Shown here: in pieces, positions 24,358 through 26,410 of the stretch | Layout of the letters: each line of letters starts with the position of its first letter | Position numbering within the stretch: the first letter of the stretch is position 1 | Assembly (NCBI GenBank): GCA_964459205.1 | Contig: CAYWKJ010000018.1 | Span: forward strand, 1-26,410 | Source: JABJMC01 sp964459205 | GTDB lineage: Bacteria > Patescibacteriota > Gracilibacteria > UBA1369 > UBA12473 | Length of the DNA stretch: 26,410 nt | Reading direction: 5' to 3' | Made by a program: the position numbers and the translations under genes | The notes under the pieces: generated by a model | Seen by the model: the letters and a program-made list of their open reading frames with translations, nothing else | What the model was told of the DNA's origin: nothing | The model's database searches: none

Positions 24358-25644
24358 ATGGCTGCAATAACAAAAATCTTAGCACGTGAAGTTCTTGATT
24401 CTCGTGGAAATCCAACAGTTGAAGTTGAACTTTGGGCGGGCGAATTTCATGGACGCGCAATTGTCCCAAGTGGAGCTTCGACTGGTGAGCACGAAGCAGT
24501 TGAACTCCGTGATGGTGACAAAAGTCGATATTTAGGAAAAGGTGTTTTGAAGGCGGTTGCGAATGTGAATGGTGAAATTTCTGATGCGCTGGTGGGCATG
24601 GATACGCTAGATCAAGAAGCGTTAGACAAAGCCTTAATAGACCTAGACGGAACAGAGAATAAGGGCCGACTCGGGGCTAATGCCATCCTGGGCGCCTCCC
24701 TGGCCAACGCCTATGCCGCGGCCCAAGAAAAAGGCGTCCCCCTCTTTAAATCCCTTTACGAAAAAGCGCACGTCCTCCCGACCCCAATGATGAACATTAT
24801 GAACGGTGGTCAACACGCAGACAGCGGCCTTGATATCCAAGAGTTCATGGTCATGCCGGTCGGCGCCAGTAGCTTTAAAGAAGCCCTCCGCATGGGCGCA
24901 GAAATCTTTCATCATCTTAAAAAGACCCTCAAAGAAGCTGGTTTGATGACCGCGGTAGGTGACGAAGGTGGCTTTGCACCAAACCTCCCCCACAACGAAG
25001 CTGCTTTTGACTACATTATAAAAGCCATTGAAAAAGCCGGCTACAAACCTGGAGAAGACGTATTACTGGCTATCGACGCGGCGGCTTCCGAGTTCCACGA
25101 GGACGATGGTTACCACATCAAAGTAGAAGGTGAAGCTCGCGTACTGAATGGCGCCGAAATGGTGGATTTTTATGCCGGATTAGTTGAAAAATACCCCCTC
25201 ATTTCAATTGAAGATGGTCACGACGAAAACGACTGGGAAGGCTGGAAGTTAATGAACGAACGACTTGGTAAAAAAGTGCAAATCATGGGCGATGATTTAC
25301 TCGTAACTAACGTGAAACGGTTGCAGAAGGCGATCGATGAAAAGGTGGGCAATTCAATTTTGATTAAATTGAACCAAATCGGAACCCTGACCGAAACCAT
25401 CGAGGCGATTAAGATGGCGCACGAGGCCGGTTGGACCGCCGTGGTCTCGCACCGCTCTGGTGAGACTGAAGACACAACCATTGCGGACCTGGTGGTAGCG
25501 CGCGAAACCGGGCAGATTAAAACTGGTTCGCTGTGTCGGACTGATCGGGTGGCTAAATACAACCAATTATTGCGGATTGAGGAGGCGCTCGGTGAGCGCG
25601 CGGAGTATTTGGGGAGGAAGGCGTTTAGTAATTTGACTAAATAA
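24358..25644 (+). CDS. eno: enolase
   Basis: Interconverts 2-phosphoglycerate and phosphoenolpyruvate in glycolysis and is cytoplasmic. The 428-aa protein has all main motifs: SGASTGEHEAVELRDGD (phosphate and metal loop), NGGQHADSGLDIQEFM, GDEGGFAPN with catalytic E203, the IDAAASEF metal Asp, SIEDGHDENDWEGW with metal ligand E285, MGDDLLVTN with D312, LIKLNQIGT with catalytic K337, SHRSGETED, and the C-terminal KTGSLCRTDRVAKYNQLLRIEE. Codon use moves from mostly A/T-ending in the first ~300 bp to mostly C- or G-ending later, without any break in the protein. Stop is TAA. Confidence 0.98.
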   Translation: MAAITKILAREVLDSRGNPTVEVELWAGEFHGRAIVPSGASTGEHEAVELRDGDKSRYLGKGVLKAVANVNGEISDALVGMDTLDQEALDKALIDLDGTENKGRLGANAILGASLANAYAAAQEKGVPLFKSLYEKAHVLPTPMMNIMNGGQHADSGLDIQEFMVMPVGASSFKEALRMGAEIFHHLKKTLKEAGLMTAVGDEGGFAPNLPHNEAAFDYIIKAIEKAGYKPGEDVLLAIDAAASEFHEDDGYHIKVEGEARVLNGAEMVDFYAGLVEKYPLISIEDGHDENDWEGWKLMNERLGKKVQIMGDDLLVTNVKRLQKAIDEKVGNSILIKLNQIGTLTETIEAIKMAHEAGWTAVVSHRSGETEDTTIADLVVARETGQIKTGSLCRTDRVAKYNQLLRIEEALGERAEYLGRKAFSNLTK

Positions 25645-25874
25645 CTCTTATTCAGTATAGTAATTGACCATCTACCCAGTAGCTTTGCTATTTAATGAGT
25701 AGAATTGATGCTTTCTAAGCTGTTAAATTCGCTCTAAATAGAACTTTGACAACTGGATGATGAGAAAGGTCACCCACTTTGGATGTCTCCTTTTTTTGCT
25801 AATTTTTTTAGAGAAAGGAGGAGGTATCCACTGACGGGTGCCCGCTTGACATTGTCTGAAAGGCAATCCTACCC
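25645..25874. other. non-coding stretch across a base-composition change
   Basis: No gene found. The left part is AT-rich and contains two runs of seven T (25791-25797 and 25803-25809), preceded by only weak pairing (AAAGG at 25765-25769 with CCTTT at 25789-25793). This might end eno transcription. CTCCTTT (25787-25793) can also pair with AAAGGAG (25814-25820). From about 25825 the sequence becomes G+C-rich. TTGACA at 25846-25851 looks like a -35 box but has only a poor -10 partner before the next ORF. Confidence 0.4.
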
Positions 25875-26336
25875 ATGACCACTGAATACTACGCAGGAAC
25901 CCTCCCGGCAAATCTGTCCAGACTGCTGATGCGGTCCTTTCCGGATGGGGGGAATCCGAATCCTGGGAGGCTCGACAGGATCATGCCGGAGATGCTGAAG
26001 CGCGCCGCGCGCGCCACAGAGATGTGGGAGCATGTCCAGCGCCACCGGGGCCAGGCCCCGCAGGGTCACAGGCAGAAGGAAGCTCGGAGCAGCCTCGAGG
26101 CCTTCTGGCAGGATGTGGTGGAGGTCCTCAAGCAGGACCTGGACTTCGTGAACAGGATCCTCGAGCGCGACGAATCCTGGTGGCCCTTCACGCGGGGGCC
26201 CCGCACCGTCACGAAGTCCCAGCTGGACATCCCCCCCCAGGCCCTGCAGCAGCTGCACGAGAACCTCCAGGCCATGCTCCCGCCGCCCAAGAAGAAGGCC
26301 TCAGGTCAGCCGCCCCTCACTGAGATGCGGGGCTAG
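25875..26336 (+). CDS. 153-aa protein of unknown function in G+C-rich DNA
   Basis: Not recognised. Mostly helical and soluble, with no signal or membrane segment. Visible features are a basic segment (about 41-75), a WQDVVEVLKQDLDFVNRILE helix, WWPF, and a Pro/Lys-rich C-terminus (LPPPKKKASGQPP). Third codon positions are overwhelmingly G or C, which supports real coding but clashes with every other gene in the window. Arg AGG codons are used several times. No good ribosome binding site is seen. A strong hairpin follows the TAG stop. It could be a transferred gene, a phage gene or an assembly chimera. Confidence 0.55.
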   Translation: MTTEYYAGTLPANLSRLLMRSFPDGGNPNPGRLDRIMPEMLKRAARATEMWEHVQRHRGQAPQGHRQKEARSSLEAFWQDVVEVLKQDLDFVNRILERDESWWPFTRGPRTVTKSQLDIPPQALQQLHENLQAMLPPPKKKASGQPPLTEMRG

Positions 26337-26360
26337 AGTCCCCTCTCCCGCCCCCACCCC

Positions 26361-26388
26361 CCCGGACCGGCCACCGTGGCCGGCCGGG
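26361..26388 (+). terminator. G+C-rich hairpin after the last ORF
   Basis: CCCGG (26361-26365), a bulged A, then CCGGCCA pairs with TGGCCGG and CCGGG (to 26388), leaving a 3-nt loop. This makes a 12-bp stem 24 nt after the stop codon. No T-run follows, as in many terminators of high-G+C bacteria. Confidence 0.45.
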
Positions 26389-26410
26389 GAATGACGTCCT
26401 CATCATTCAG

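Noticed and set aside
24643..24993. Minus-strand ORFs inside eno
   Set aside because: They arise from the C-rich codon use of the eno coding strand; enolase is intact and explains the sequence.
24358..25644. Shift in codon use along eno as a sign of recombination
   Set aside because: The protein is continuous and all motifs are present; gradual codon bias is a sufficient explanation without comparison data.
25811..25824. AAAGGAGG as a Shine-Dalgarno sequence
   Set aside because: No start codon with an open frame follows at a suitable distance; it is the arm of an inverted repeat with CTCCTTT.
1..26410. CRISPR arrays, insertion sequences, rRNA genes
   Set aside because: I saw no regularly spaced direct repeats, transposase motifs or rRNA sequence on either strand.

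Overview
The window comes mainly from a small-genome bacterium of the Candidate Phyla Radiation (Patescibacteria). A Peregrinibacteria-like lineage is my best guess, but I could not run a phylogeny. The reasons are compact AT-leaning genes, a VirB6/TrbL-like multi-span protein inside a block of large unrecognised proteins, almost no Shine-Dalgarno sequences, and only TAA/TAG stops in 20 consecutive genes. The last ~0.6 kb (from about 25825) is much richer in G+C with different codon use, and looks foreign or chimeric.

Layout. 1-1554: 3' part of thrS (+). 1559-12019: a five-gene minus-strand block resembling the type IV secretion-like membrane loci of CPR bacteria. In transcription order it encodes a two-span membrane protein, a 664-aa and a 485-aa unknown protein, the VirB6-like protein, and a 1324-aa protein built from two kinds of internal repeat. 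A good promoter overlaps the annotated N-terminus of the first gene, and a second lies before the last gene. 12103-12210: a 108-nt imperfect palindrome that ends the next operon. 12207-14983 (-): rpsF-rpsR-HAD phosphatase-proB, where bS6 carries a very long glutamate-rich tail and the rpsF leader has competing hairpins. 15107-17704 (-): mutS. 17778-20951 (-): CotH kinase, DUF4956 and VTC-domain genes, a recurrent bacterial neighbourhood. 21001-21333 (-): a free-standing NIF3/YqfO PII-like domain.

21372-23365 (-) is the most interesting region: a 57-codon ORF, lexA and dinB. The small ORF encodes one membrane segment, a basic cytoplasmic tail and a C-terminal QLRLF sequence that matches the beta-clamp-binding motifs seen here in DinB (QLELF) and MutS (QIGLF). 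Its promoter has consensus-like -35 and -10 boxes spaced by 17 bp. One inverted repeat (GGTGAG-N6-CTCACC) fills that spacer, and a second copy covers the predicted start of transcription. This has the architecture of an autoregulated SOS operon with an unfamiliar operator and a candidate new SOS membrane peptide.

23448-23522 (-): tRNA-Arg(CCU) with encoded CCA. 23606-24271 (-): metallo-beta-lactamase-fold hydrolase, divergent from eno (24358-25644, +). 25645-25874: non-coding, spanning the composition change. 25875-26336 (+): a G+C-rich 153-aa ORF of unknown function followed by a strong G+C-rich hairpin.
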